DNA of 7,362 nt, taken from assembly GCA_023336875.1 (NCBI GenBank), contig JAMBLH010000208.1, forward strand, positions 1-7,362, read 5' to 3'. Made by a program: the position numbers and the translations under genes. Below, piece by piece: positions 1 to 6,543 of the stretch. The notes beneath the pieces are model-generated. The model made no database searches. It saw nothing but the letters and a program-made list of their open reading frames with translations, and was not told the DNA's origin. This DNA is from Actinomycetes bacterium (GTDB lineage Bacteria > Actinomycetota > Acidimicrobiia > Spongiisociales > UBA5794). Positions within the stretch are counted from its first letter, which is position 1, and every line of letters starts with the position of its first letter.

Positions 1-33
1 CTAGTGCCCCGACACCAGGGCAGCGGCGATGGA

Positions 34-1713
34 CTAGCCCTCGGACGTCTCATCAGGTGCGTGGGCAGCCACCCAATCCTGGGCATCGGCGTAGGCGCGC
101 TTCAATGTTGCGCCGACCCATTCGTCCGATGTGTAAATGTTCTCTGATCCAATAGCGGCTGTTACGCGCGTGACAGCGAGTTGTTCGTGGATTCGCTCGT
201 CTGCCGAGATGAGGACGAGCTTGCTGTTCGCCGAGCTCAGTTCCTCTGCGTAGCGACGAAGTACATCCATGAACGTGGAACCGAGGTCTGTTCTTCCACG
301 CAGGCGCAAAATTACGACCGAGTCCGTTGTCGTCTCCGTGACGTCGGGGAGCAGCTCCTCGAACACTGGTGCGGCTGCGAAGAAGAGGCTTCCATAGGGC
401 TGAAGAATGATGACATCGGATTCGTCCACTGTCTCTGGTGGATCGGCCTCACGCATGTTTCCTTCTCCGTCGGGGATCCATCGCTTGATCGTGACGCGAT
501 TCGACTGGTTGATGATGTAGAGGATCATCGAAATGCCCACACCGACGAGAACCGCGTACTGGAGCGGGACAATCATCGTGAGTACGAACGTCACCGTCAT
601 CACCATCGCCTGGGTTGTCCCCGTCTTCCAAACAGACTTGATGTCTGCCGGTTTGATCGTGCGAAAACCAACAATCATGAGGAGCCCTGCAAGAGCAGGC
701 ATTGCAATGTAACCGACTGCGTCGCCAAAGACGAGAATGACAACGGCCATCACAACGCTCGAGAAAAGTAGAGCCATCCGAGTCCTGGCTCCGGCCTTCT
801 TCACGAGCGACGAAGCGGACATGGAACCACCAACCGGCATGCCCTGGAATATTCCCACTGCGATGTTCGCCGCGCCCTGACCGACAAAATCGCGCGAAGC
901 GTCAGGGTAGTTCCCGTCCTCATCGGGGAAGTTCGCGGAAATACCTGCCCCCTGCACGAGGCCGATGAACGCAAGTGACAGCGCAGGAACAATGAGGGAG
1001 AACATCGCGCTCCACTGCGGCATCATCGGAAATGGCAAGGAACTGGGGATATCGGCAATGTCATTGAGTTGGGCCACTTGCCATCCAAGGATCGGGACGA
1101 GCGCCGATCCAACGATGATGCCAACGACCATGCCGAGGGGCCCGAGCTTCGTTCGTTCCAGAACGACGATGAGGACGATGGTAAGAACGCCGATAGCGAA
1201 CGTCGGGAGATGTATCTGGGTGAAATTCACGATGAGGTCAAAGGTGCGAACGACCCGATTGGCACCTTCGGCCTCGTAGCCGGTGAAATTGTCGAGTTGC
1301 CCCAGGATGATGTTGACACCGACCGCGTTGATGAATCCAACCATCACGGCGTTCGATACGAACCGCAGTATCGATCCGAGCTTGAAGAGCCCTGCCACCA
1401 GCATGAAGATGCCCGTGAGTATCGACAGGGTGAACAGAATCCGGTTTGGATCCTCGGCTGTGTGAACCTGCGACACGTCCGCAACAACTATCGCCATCGC
1501 CCCTGTTGCCTGAACTGCCATGAACGAGGAGCTTGTAAAGAGTCCTCCAGTGAAAGTGCCAACCATGTACGCGTACAAGCCATACACGGGGTTGACTCCA
1601 GCAAGCAAGCCGCCCGCAAGGCCGTCAGGAACGCTCTCGACGCCCAGCACAAGGCCAGCGACCGCATCGTCGCGAATCGTGTCGCGGCTGAAAAGTGAGC
1701 GAAGCTTTTCCAA
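34..1713 (-). CDS. SulP/SLC26-family anion transporter with C-terminal STAS domain
   Basis: This is an integral inner-membrane transporter of the SulP family, predicted to move an anion such as sulfate, bicarbonate or a dicarboxylate; the sequence does not tell which. The 559 residues divide into a hydrophobic domain (about 15-402) with many membrane segments and a soluble STAS domain (about 433-545). The stretch around 291-314, with GMPVGGS followed by AGARTR, is the family's conserved loop after the core helices. STAS begins near ILQPYGSLFFAAAP, a typical SulP STAS opening. Length is normal for a bacterial SulP. The start is TTG at 1713, chosen because AAGGA lies five bases upstream and the protein begins just before the first membrane segment. 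The MBL hydrolase gene lies 75 bp upstream on the same strand, so co-transcription is possible but unproven. No carbonic anhydrase or sulfur-assimilation gene is nearby to suggest the substrate. Confidence 0.93.
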   Translation of the reverse strand: MEKLRSLFSRDTIRDDAVAGLVLGVESVPDGLAGGLLAGVNPVYGLYAYMVGTFTGGLFTSSSFMAVQATGAMAIVVADVSQVHTAEDPNRILFTLSILTGIFMLVAGLFKLGSILRFVSNAVMVGFINAVGVNIILGQLDNFTGYEAEGANRVVRTFDLIVNFTQIHLPTFAIGVLTIVLIVVLERTKLGPLGMVVGIIVGSALVPILGWQVAQLNDIADIPSSLPFPMMPQWSAMFSLIVPALSLAFIGLVQGAGISANFPDEDGNYPDASRDFVGQGAANIAVGIFQGMPVGGSMSASSLVKKAGARTRMALLFSSVVMAVVILVFGDAVGYIAMPALAGLLMIVGFRTIKPADIKSVWKTGTTQAMVMTVTFVLTMIVPLQYAVLVGVGISMILYIINQSNRVTIKRWIPDGEGNMREADPPETVDESDVIILQPYGSLFFAAAPVFEELLPDVTETTTDSVVILRLRGRTDLGSTFMDVLRRYAEELSSANSKLVLISADERIHEQLAVTRVTAAIGSENIYTSDEWVGATLKRAYADAQDWVAAHAPDETSEG

Positions 1714-1718
1714 TCGAA

Positions 1719-1723
1719 TCCTT
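1719..1723 (-). promoter_or_regulatory. Shine-Dalgarno for the SulP gene (supports a TTG start)
   Basis: On the minus strand AAGGA lies five bases before TTG at 1713. It is the reason to accept this rare start codon, because no nearby in-frame ATG would keep the normal N terminus. Confidence 0.6.
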
Positions 1724-1788
1724 GTTACCGAGTTAGCGGCATGCTACTGCTTCGCTATCCGTGGCAGGCGTTTCGAAGTAGCTGTCTG

Positions 1789-3177
1789 CTACTCCTCCGA
1801 CCCAGCATCGGCGGTGAGTTCGCTGATGTGCTTCTGGTAAGCCTTGCGGTCCCGCCAATTCTCGCCCATGTTTTTCCGCAGAGCTGGTGGCAGGTTCTCC
1901 AGATTCACCACGAGATCAGTGTCGACAGGCCACTCCTCGAGAAGCATCGGGTAGTAGCCCTCGGGGTAGTAATCAGCGGGATCGATCTCCTGCTCCCTGA
2001 CGAATGGCTCCTGAATGTCTTCACGCTTGTTGCGCGGCAGCGGTACGACCAGTTGGCCATCATCGAAGTCGAACTGTGGTGACCGGTTGTTCGGGTAGTC
2101 CGGCAGGATGCCTTCTCTCACCCAGATGTCGTCCTTTGTCACATTCACCACCACACCATCAGGGGCACCGAAGTGGAAGGGACCCTTCCAGTGCTGGCGG
2201 ATTTCGGCGACCGTCTCCTCGTTCTGATAGGCATCGAAGGCCATGTGTGTCGTCATTCCGAGGCGCGGCTTCACTTCGTTCATCAAATACCCAGCGGCAT
2301 AACCCGGCGTGTGATGGGTATCGATCGTGTAGCGACCGAGGAAAGGCGGCACACCCTGCACACCCGATGAGATACTGATCAACTCAGCTTGGGTCTCGGT
2401 GATGTAGACATCGACACCCTCGCAATACTTGGCATCCAGATGGCTCGGGCGCCCATCACCGGTCCACGCCATCGACAAACCGTTCCAATCGAGCCTGTAG
2501 CCCGAGGCGCCGTCCTTTGCGTGGGACCGCTGCCAGTGGGTGACCTGGACACCACCCTCGTCGTAAATGACTCCACCATTGTCCCTGAAGTCGAACTCAT
2601 TCACCTCGATATCCCACCCTTTACCATTGGGGAAGACATCGAAGGCGTCCATGTGCCAACCGAGCATCATCTGCATGCCCTCGATCATCTTTGCGGTCCC
2701 GTACTCGGGTGTACGACCGGAAGGACCGAACACGCGCAGCTTGTTGTGCCACCGGCCGGCCCATCCGCCGAACATGTAGAGATACGGCAGTGAGCCGAAG
2801 TGATCGATGTGGAGGTGTGTGATGAAGATCTTGTCCAACTCGTTGAGAGAGAAGCCGCCTGCGACGTAGTTGGCGATAGAGCCTTCACCGATGTCAAAGA
2901 TGAAGTTCTCACCATTGCCCAGCTGCACGAACACGGAAGTGTTCATTTGGCCCGGACGGATCGACGGTGAAGTTCCCATGAAAATGATGCGCATTTCATC
3001 CGGTCCAAGCTTCTCAGTCCGAGGAAACCAGTTCGCCGCAGACTTCAGCCCTGGAGTTGGAGCGATGCCATCGAAGAGGAGACCCTCCTTCCATCGTTCC
3101 ATCGGGACTCCGCCATACAGCGCGTTCTGAAGGTCCTCAGGGGATGACTCGGGCCGATTCTTGGACTCGTCGGACAT
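1789..3177 (-). CDS. MBL-fold metallo-hydrolase, GntH-like / RNase Z-like architecture
   Basis: This is a soluble metal-dependent hydrolase of the metallo-beta-lactamase superfamily, 462 residues. The metal-binding motif THLHIDH is at 120-126 (His121, His123, Asp125, His126). Further likely ligands are His219 in RSHAKDG, Asp241 in TGDGRPS, His288/His289 in DTHHTPG and His311 in TTHMAFD, so the di-metal site looks intact. The first strand pair (EMRIIFMGTS, then SVFVQLGNGENFIFDIGEG) and the late HHTPG segment recall RNase Z and arylsulfatase-like MBLs. From memory, the N-terminal PTPGL...EKLGPDEMRI block matches proteins labelled as guanitoxin-biosynthesis GntH; no partner genes for that pathway are here, so I do not assign that role. 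The acidic, Tyr/Pro-rich tail (about 370-462) is outside the core. ATG at 3177 is chosen over an upstream in-frame start at 3348 because AGGAG precedes it and the extension would overlap the divergent regulator. No signal peptide is seen. Confidence 0.9.
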   Translation of the reverse strand: MSDESKNRPESSPEDLQNALYGGVPMERWKEGLLFDGIAPTPGLKSAANWFPRTEKLGPDEMRIIFMGTSPSIRPGQMNTSVFVQLGNGENFIFDIGEGSIANYVAGGFSLNELDKIFITHLHIDHFGSLPYLYMFGGWAGRWHNKLRVFGPSGRTPEYGTAKMIEGMQMMLGWHMDAFDVFPNGKGWDIEVNEFDFRDNGGVIYDEGGVQVTHWQRSHAKDGASGYRLDWNGLSMAWTGDGRPSHLDAKYCEGVDVYITETQAELISISSGVQGVPPFLGRYTIDTHHTPGYAAGYLMNEVKPRLGMTTHMAFDAYQNEETVAEIRQHWKGPFHFGAPDGVVVNVTKDDIWVREGILPDYPNNRSPQFDFDDGQLVVPLPRNKREDIQEPFVREQEIDPADYYPEGYYPMLLEEWPVDTDLVVNLENLPPALRKNMGENWRDRKAYQKHISELTADAGSEE

Positions 3178-3314
3178 GGTGCTCCTCGATCGTGGCGACG
3201 AGGCGAGCCTATCATCTGCTGACACCCTGTGGGACGTTCTGTACCAGAGCTGAGTAGAAAGGCGAAACCCTGGATCCCAACGCTGAACCTGAATCGAGAC
3301 GTGATCCAAGAGTC
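3178..3314. promoter_or_regulatory. Divergent intergenic control region between MBL hydrolase and TetR regulator
   Basis: This 137-bp gap must hold the promoters of both genes. On the plus strand CTGACA (3219-3224) and TACCAG (3242-3247) are 17 bases apart and could be a weak -35/-10. The short imperfect palindrome TCTG-TAC-CAGA (3239-3249) covers that -10 and is the only operator-like symmetry I noticed; its four-base arms are too short to be convincing. No good minus-strand promoter could be picked by eye. A TetR-family regulator normally binds such a gap and represses one or both genes; that is inference here. Confidence 0.35.
3182..3186 (-). promoter_or_regulatory. Shine-Dalgarno for the MBL hydrolase (decides the start)
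   Basis: On the minus strand AGGAG lies four bases before ATG at 3177. It favours this start over a 57-codon longer reading that runs into the neighbouring gene. Confidence 0.65.
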
Positions 3315-3860
3315 GTGCGAACGCGCAAGATACTGCTCGATGCGGCACGGAGGCTGATCCTCGCGGAAGGGCAGGAGTCGGTCACTCCCACTCGACTTGT
3401 CAACGAAACACATGTCTCCAGATCAACGATCTATCGACAGTGGCCCGACCCAGATGACATCATTCTTGAGGCCATCGGGGGCGACACCGAGCAGCCTCCC
3501 TTCGAGCCCGACGGTGATCTGCGACAGGACCTCACGCGATACCTGCGCCTGCTACGAACGGGTCTGAATCTGCCGCACACAGCACTTCTGGCGACTCGAA
3601 TCGACAGGGCCGAACGCGACGAGCAGACCGCAACGATGATCACCTCGATGAACCGCGGCCGTCGCCAGCTCTTGGCCGAGATCCTCCAACACCCAATCGA
3701 CGACTTCGACGCGGCACATGCGCTCATCGTCGGGCCACTCTTCCACCAACGCTTCCTCGCACGGGAACCGATCACGGACGAGTTCATCGACACAGTCATC
3801 GATGCCTATCTAGCGATTCGGCCTGACCTCGATGCGGCTGCTCCTAGGACCTCGTCATAG
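3315..3860 (+). CDS. TetR/AcrR-family transcriptional regulator
   Basis: This is a DNA-binding repressor-type protein, 181 residues from the GTG start. The N-terminal domain has the usual helix 1 (RKILLDAARRLILAEG), followed by the helix-turn-helix at about 24-45 (TPTRLVNETHVSRSTIYRQWPD), which ends in the typical TIYRQW recognition helix. The rest (about 65-172) is a helical ligand-binding and dimer domain whose late segment, VGPLFHQRFLAREPITDEFIDTVIDAYL, is characteristic of many TetR C-termini. The ligand cannot be predicted. It diverges from the MBL hydrolase, its most likely target. The GTG has no well-spaced ribosome site. An in-frame CTG at 3270 has AAAGG seven bases before it and would add 15 residues ending RRDPRVV, which look like a genuine TetR N-terminus, so the true start may lie there. 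The 3' end overlaps the converging glycosyltransferase gene by 55 bp. Confidence 0.9.
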   Translation: MRTRKILLDAARRLILAEGQESVTPTRLVNETHVSRSTIYRQWPDPDDIILEAIGGDTEQPPFEPDGDLRQDLTRYLRLLRTGLNLPHTALLATRIDRAERDEQTATMITSMNRGRRQLLAEILQHPIDDFDAAHALIVGPLFHQRFLAREPITDEFIDTVIDAYLAIRPDLDAAAPRTSS

Positions 3861-4915
3861 CGAGGGGCGATCTCGCCCCATGAGAACAGACGGGCCTTCT
3901 CTGCCATCTCCGGGACTGCTGCACCGTGAGGCCGATCGATGATCAGACGCACAGCATCGTCCGTTGAGTCGTAAAGCGACACCTTCGGGTCCGCTCCGAA
4001 GTTGGCGAGCCGCTCCGGGTACACGAGTCGATTCGGGAACACTGGATGGGCTCCGGCTGCAACTGCTTCGGTGATACCGATGCCGAAGAACTCCTGCTGG
4101 GCCGTGGATAACACAACGGTCGCATCGTTGAGGAGTTGCACGTAGCGATCGCGGTCGGCCCAACCGGAATGAATCAACCGATCACCCAGGAGCTCAGTGA
4201 TCTCGGCGTAGGTCGATGGTACGGAAACGAAGACCTCGCCGCACATTGCCATCGTGAAGTCGACGTCTGAATCGATGAGGCCTGACACGATGGCCTTGAG
4301 CTCCTCTGGTCCCTTGTCGTGTTCCCATCGCTGGTTCCAGAGGATCATCGGTGGATTCGTGGGCTTGGACCTTGTCGGCTCCAGGCCCACGATGTCGATA
4401 CCGACGGGAAGCACAATGCTTGCGTCAATCACCTCATCGACCTTCTCGACATGCTTGTACTCGGGGAAGTCGTTGAGGAAGCGACGTGCCTTCTCCCTGA
4501 ATGTGGACCGGTGGTACTCAGAGTTGAAGATCACCAGGTCCGCTATCGCTGCACTCGACCAATTCTTCATCTGGTAGGTCGCGTCTGGCCTGTCAGCAGG
4601 TGAGAGCGGATACGAGAACTGGCTCTCATGGAAATAGACCGCGATCGGCACTCCTGGTGCCATGTGGCGGATCGCCCCCGCGAACGAAGCGACGTTCATC
4701 ATCGACGAGGCAAGGATCACATCGGGTACACCGTTGCGTGCAATGTCGTCCTCGAGTTCATCGGCGAGCGTGAGAAACGACCCGTGCATCCTCCATTTCC
4801 AGAATCGCGCCGGGTGCGTGATCAGTGTGACATCGTGGACGGATGCTGCTGCATAACCATCGGCCCATGCCTGGTGCGAGCCCCCGTAGTAGGGCTCCAT
4901 GAGAACGATTCGCAT
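3806..4915 (-). CDS. GT4-type glycosyltransferase, GTDC1 / tRNA-queuosine alpha-mannosyltransferase (DUF3524) family
   Basis: This 369-residue soluble GT-B enzyme reads along its whole length like human GTDC1/QTMAN, which adds mannose to queuosine in tRNA-Asp. Visible family blocks are MEPYYGGSH (6-14), the FWKWRMHG segment (38-45), YFHESQFSYP (94-103), VIFNSEYHRSTF (128-139), ILWNQRWEHDKGPEE (191-205) and STAQQEFFGIGITEAVAAGAHPVFPNRLVYPE (270-301). The EX7E pair of GT4 enzymes is Glu275 and Glu283. Whether this bacterial protein modifies tRNA, and with which sugar, is inference; no queuosine gene is in the window. The ATG at 4915 is chosen because the family begins with this strand and because TACGGT sits six bases upstream as a leaderless-type -10; GTG at 4939 would add eight residues and has no better ribosome site. 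It diverges from the antitoxin gene and converges with the TetR gene, overlapping it tail to tail. Confidence 0.85.
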   Translation of the reverse strand: MRIVLMEPYYGGSHQAWADGYAAASVHDVTLITHPARFWKWRMHGSFLTLADELEDDIARNGVPDVILASSMMNVASFAGAIRHMAPGVPIAVYFHESQFSYPLSPADRPDATYQMKNWSSAAIADLVIFNSEYHRSTFREKARRFLNDFPEYKHVEKVDEVIDASIVLPVGIDIVGLEPTRSKPTNPPMILWNQRWEHDKGPEELKAIVSGLIDSDVDFTMAMCGEVFVSVPSTYAEITELLGDRLIHSGWADRDRYVQLLNDATVVLSTAQQEFFGIGITEAVAAGAHPVFPNRLVYPERLANFGADPKVSLYDSTDDAVRLIIDRPHGAAVPEMAEKARLFSWGEIAPRYDEVLGAAASRSGRIAR

Positions 4916-4921
4916 CTGGAG

Positions 4922-4927
4922 ACCGTA
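4922..4927 (-). promoter_or_regulatory. Candidate -10 (TACGGT) for a leaderless glycosyltransferase transcript
   Basis: On the minus strand TACGGT fits the actinobacterial TANNNT -10 and lies exactly six bases before ATG at 4915, so the transcript would start at or next to the start codon. No clear -35 was found and no Shine-Dalgarno is present. Confidence 0.35.
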
Positions 4928-4939
4928 GCGGGGTATCAC

Positions 4940-4970
4940 CTAACGTATCCATTGAGACGATCGACGTTAG
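4940..4970. repeat. Inverted repeat CTAACGT-N17-ACGTTAG, candidate operator of the toxin-antitoxin operon
   Basis: Perfect 7-bp arms (4940-4946 and 4964-4970) lie on either side of the antitoxin promoter's -35 hexamer. The right arm falls inside the -35/-10 spacer. RHH antitoxins and their toxin complexes usually repress their own promoter by binding such repeats, so this is a natural operator candidate. It could also affect the divergent glycosyltransferase gene, whose 5' end is 24 bases away. Confidence 0.45.
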
Positions 4971-4980
4971 TGTGTATGAT
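4952..4980 (+). promoter_or_regulatory. Promoter of the vapBC-type operon (TTGAGA-N17-TATGAT)
   Basis: TTGAGA (4952-4957) and TATGAT (4975-4980) each match the sigma-70 consensus at five of six bases and are separated by exactly 17 bases. The expected transcription start, about seven bases after the -10, falls at 4987, the A of the antitoxin ATG. There is no Shine-Dalgarno, so the mRNA is predicted to be leaderless. Confidence 0.65.
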
Positions 4981-4986
4981 ATGCGC

Positions 4987-5214
4987 ATGGCTCGCATCAA
5001 CGTGTACGTACCGGACGATCTCGCCAACCAGGCGAAATCAGCTGGCCTCAATGTCTCTGGGCTCACACAGGAGGCTCTGAGGAGCGCCCTCGCCACCACT
5101 CGCGTCAGTGAATGGCTCGACGGAATCAACTCTATGAGACCAACCGGCATCGACCATGCGTCCGTCGCCGCTGCCATATCTGCGGCAAAAGATGAGATTG
5201 AGGGCCATGACTGA
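4987..5214 (+). CDS. RHH antitoxin of a type II toxin-antitoxin pair (VapB / CcdA-like)
   Basis: This 75-residue protein is the predicted antitoxin that binds and neutralises the PIN toxin encoded next to it and represses the operon. The N-terminal half is a ribbon-helix-helix fold: the DNA-contacting strand INVYVP (4-9), helix 1 DDLANQAKSAG, then LNVSGLTQEALRSALA as the second helix region. This arrangement resembles CcdA-family antitoxins. Residues from about 42 form the tail that would occupy the toxin. In-frame GTG (4972) and ATG (4981) codons exist upstream, but they lie within or just after the -10 TATGAT, so they could not be on an mRNA starting at 4987. The toxin start codon overlaps the end of this gene by eight bases, indicating translational coupling. 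Confidence 0.85.
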   Translation: MARINVYVPDDLANQAKSAGLNVSGLTQEALRSALATTRVSEWLDGINSMRPTGIDHASVAAAISAAKDEIEGHD

Positions 5215-5599
5215 TCGACTGGTCGTCGATGCATCTGCGATGGTTGACCTCCTCGTCGGATCACCTCACAGCGCACCGATCCAGCAGCGGGTGTACGGGC
5301 ACGAACTACACGTGCCCGCCCACTTCGACGCAGAAGTCTTGTCTGCCCTGGGGCGGCTTCAGCGCGCAGGAATCCTCACAACCCGCCAGGTCACACCGAG
5401 AATCGACCGTCTGGCGACCGCACCGATCCAGAGGCATCTTCTCGCTCCCCTTCTCAACGGAGCATGGAAGCGTCGCCACAACCTTCGGCTCGTCGATGCG
5501 CTGTATGTCGAACTCGCCATTCAGCTGGATACGTCGATCATCACAACAGATGCAGGACTCGCGGCAGCGTCACCAACGGCTGAGCTGGTGGCTGAATGA
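5207..5599 (+). CDS. vapC: PIN-domain ribonuclease toxin (VapC-type)
   Basis: This is a predicted Mg/Mn-dependent endoribonuclease toxin that cuts RNA when its antitoxin is lost. The 130 residues are one complete PIN domain of normal length. The four acidic residues are in place: Asp8 in LVVDAS, Glu43 in HFDAEVLSAL, Asp97 in LRLVDALYVELA and Asp115 in IITTDAGLA. Nothing suggests inactivation. The target RNA (tRNA, rRNA or other) cannot be read from the sequence. The ATG at 5207 overlaps the antitoxin stop as ATGACTGA; GAGGG is only two bases upstream, so expression probably depends on coupled translation. It converges with recR, with only 12 bases between the stop codons and no visible terminator. 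An upstream in-frame ATG at 5156 would add 17 basic residues before the first PIN strand and is unlikely. Confidence 0.9.
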   Translation: MTDRLVVDASAMVDLLVGSPHSAPIQQRVYGHELHVPAHFDAEVLSALGRLQRAGILTTRQVTPRIDRLATAPIQRHLLAPLLNGAWKRRHNLRLVDALYVELAIQLDTSIITTDAGLAAASPTAELVAE

Positions 5600-5611
5600 G
5601 GTCATATGTTG

Positions 5612-6205
5612 TCAGAGTTCCTGGCGACCGGAGAGGGCCCTTCCGAGGGTCACCTCGTCGGCGTAGTCGAGATCCCCACCGACAGGAAGGCCGCTCGCAA
5701 GGCGTGACACCTTGACGCCCAGCGGCTTGAGAAGTTGCGCGAGATACATTGCGGTTGTGTCGCCCTCGACGGTCGGATTCGTTGCTGCGATTACCTCGGT
5801 CACACCCTCGGAGTCAATGCGGGCCTCGAGCTCGCGCATTCTCAGCTGATCTGGCCCGATTCCGGCAATGGGCGACATGGCGCCACCCAACACGTGGTAT
5901 CGACCTTTGAAGAGCTGGGTCCGCTCGATGACAGGGATGTCCTGAGCCCTTTCAACAACACATATTGAGGACGTGTCCCTTCGGAGATCCTCGCAGATCG
6001 TGCACTCCACTTCAGCAGTCACATTGAAGCATCTGCTGCACAGTCGCACCGTAGAACGCATCTCGGTTATCGCGTCGGCAAGACGCATGGCGTCGGCCTC
6101 GTCTGCATTGAGTATGTAAAAGGCAAGACGCTGCGCGCTCTTCTGCCCGACTCCCGGGAGTCTTGAGAGTTCATCTATGAGGCGTTGGACAGGGGGCTCG
6201 AACAT
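5612..6205 (-). CDS. recR: Recombination mediator protein RecR
   Basis: RecR acts with RecO (and RecF) to load RecA on single-stranded gaps during DNA repair. The 197-residue protein is complete and of standard length. It shows the N-terminal helix-hairpin-helix (PPVQRLIDELSRLPGVGQKSAQRLAFYIL, 4-32), the zinc finger with Cys56, Cys59, Cys68 and Cys71, then the Toprim domain starting ICVVERAQDI (Glu85) and containing GRYHVLGGAMSPIAGIGPDQL (101-121) and TNPTVEGDTTA (142-152). The C-terminal SRLASGLPVGGDLDYADEVTLGRALSGR is near-universal in RecR. Its wording is closest, from memory, to actinobacterial RecR. Its ATG shares one base with the ybaB stop (TGATG), so the two genes are translationally coupled. 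It converges with the PIN toxin gene. Confidence 0.98.
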   Translation of the reverse strand: MFEPPVQRLIDELSRLPGVGQKSAQRLAFYILNADEADAMRLADAITEMRSTVRLCSRCFNVTAEVECTICEDLRRDTSSICVVERAQDIPVIERTQLFKGRYHVLGGAMSPIAGIGPDQLRMRELEARIDSEGVTEVIAATNPTVEGDTTAMYLAQLLKPLGVKVSRLASGLPVGGDLDYADEVTLGRALSGRQEL

Positions 6206-6531
6206 CAGCCGAGCATACCGCCAAGATCCATTCCTCCTGCAAGACCACCCATCGAATTCTCAGCATCAGCGCTCATGGCAGCCAGAGCCTGGTTGACGGC
6301 TGCCACGACGAGGTCGCCTGCCATCTCAGGATCCTCCGGATCGAGAACCGAAACGTCAAAGTCGACCGAGAGGAGCTCACCAGTGCCCTTCACAACAGCC
6401 TTGACGACGCCACCGCCCGCTGATCCTTCGAAGGTCTTGTGAGCAAGCGCCTCCTGGGCGGCCATCATCTGCTGCTGCATCTGTTGGGCCTGCTGCATGA
6501 TCTGCTGCATATCTTTTGGCATTCGAGACAT
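6205..6531 (-). CDS. ybaB: YbaB/EbfC family nucleoid-associated DNA-binding protein
   Basis: This 108-residue protein belongs to the YbaB/EbfC family, small dimeric proteins that bind DNA with little sequence specificity and are usually encoded beside recR and dnaX. The N terminus is a long helix rich in Gln and Met (QQIMQQAQQMQQQMMAAQEALA, about 9-30), followed by the beta core with VVKAVVKGTGELLSVDFDVSVLDPEDPEMAGDLVVAAVNQALA (about 42-84) and a Gly/Met-rich flexible tail. The family features are all present. ATG at 6531 has no Shine-Dalgarno; TAATCT ends six bases before it, suggesting a leaderless message. In-frame ATGs at 6522 and 6510 are alternative starts. It overlaps recR by one base and is divergent from dnaX. 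Confidence 0.95.
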   Translation of the reverse strand: MSRMPKDMQQIMQQAQQMQQQMMAAQEALAHKTFEGSAGGGVVKAVVKGTGELLSVDFDVSVLDPEDPEMAGDLVVAAVNQALAAMSADAENSMGGLAGGMDLGGMLG

Positions 6532-6537
6532 AGCGGG

Positions 6538-6543
6538 AGATTA
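6538..6543 (-). promoter_or_regulatory. Candidate -10 (TAATCT) for leaderless ybaB-recR transcript
   Basis: On the minus strand TAATCT fits TANNNT and ends six bases before the ybaB ATG. It sits at the edge of the heptamer repeat, so any -35 region would lie inside the repeats; none resembling TTGACA was found at normal spacing. TGTAAT, two bases upstream of it, is an overlapping alternative. Confidence 0.35.

Noticed and set aside
5..22. Small hairpin TGCCC / GGGCA just after the SulP stop codon
   Set aside because: Only five base pairs with no T-tract downstream on the transcribed strand. It is too weak to call and lies at the window edge.
181..771. Long plus-strand open frame of 196 codons opposite the SulP gene
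   Set aside because: It lies wholly inside a clear SulP gene on the other strand, and its composition (Arg/His/Asp-rich, no recognisable domain) is that of a shadow frame.
1069..1698. Plus-strand open frame of 209 codons opposite the 5' half of the SulP gene
   Set aside because: Antisense shadow of conserved transporter sequence, rich in Asp, Arg and His with no membrane or domain pattern. No credible ribosome site.
1743..1782. Stem-loop between the MBL and SulP genes (GCTAC..CTTCG with CGAAGTAGC, 19-base loop), as a possible terminator
   Set aside because: The stem has a two-base bulge and a long loop, and no T-run follows on the minus strand. It does not meet the pattern of an intrinsic terminator.
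4758..5276. Minus-strand open frame of 172 codons across the antitoxin and the glycosyltransferase 5' end
   Set aside because: It conflicts with two well-supported genes and with the promoter between them, and the translation has no family features.
3806..5599. Defence island centred on the glycosyltransferase and toxin-antitoxin pair
   Set aside because: Only one ordinary VapBC-type pair is present and the neighbours are housekeeping or metabolic genes. There is no nuclease, helicase, sensor or integrase to support a defence locus.
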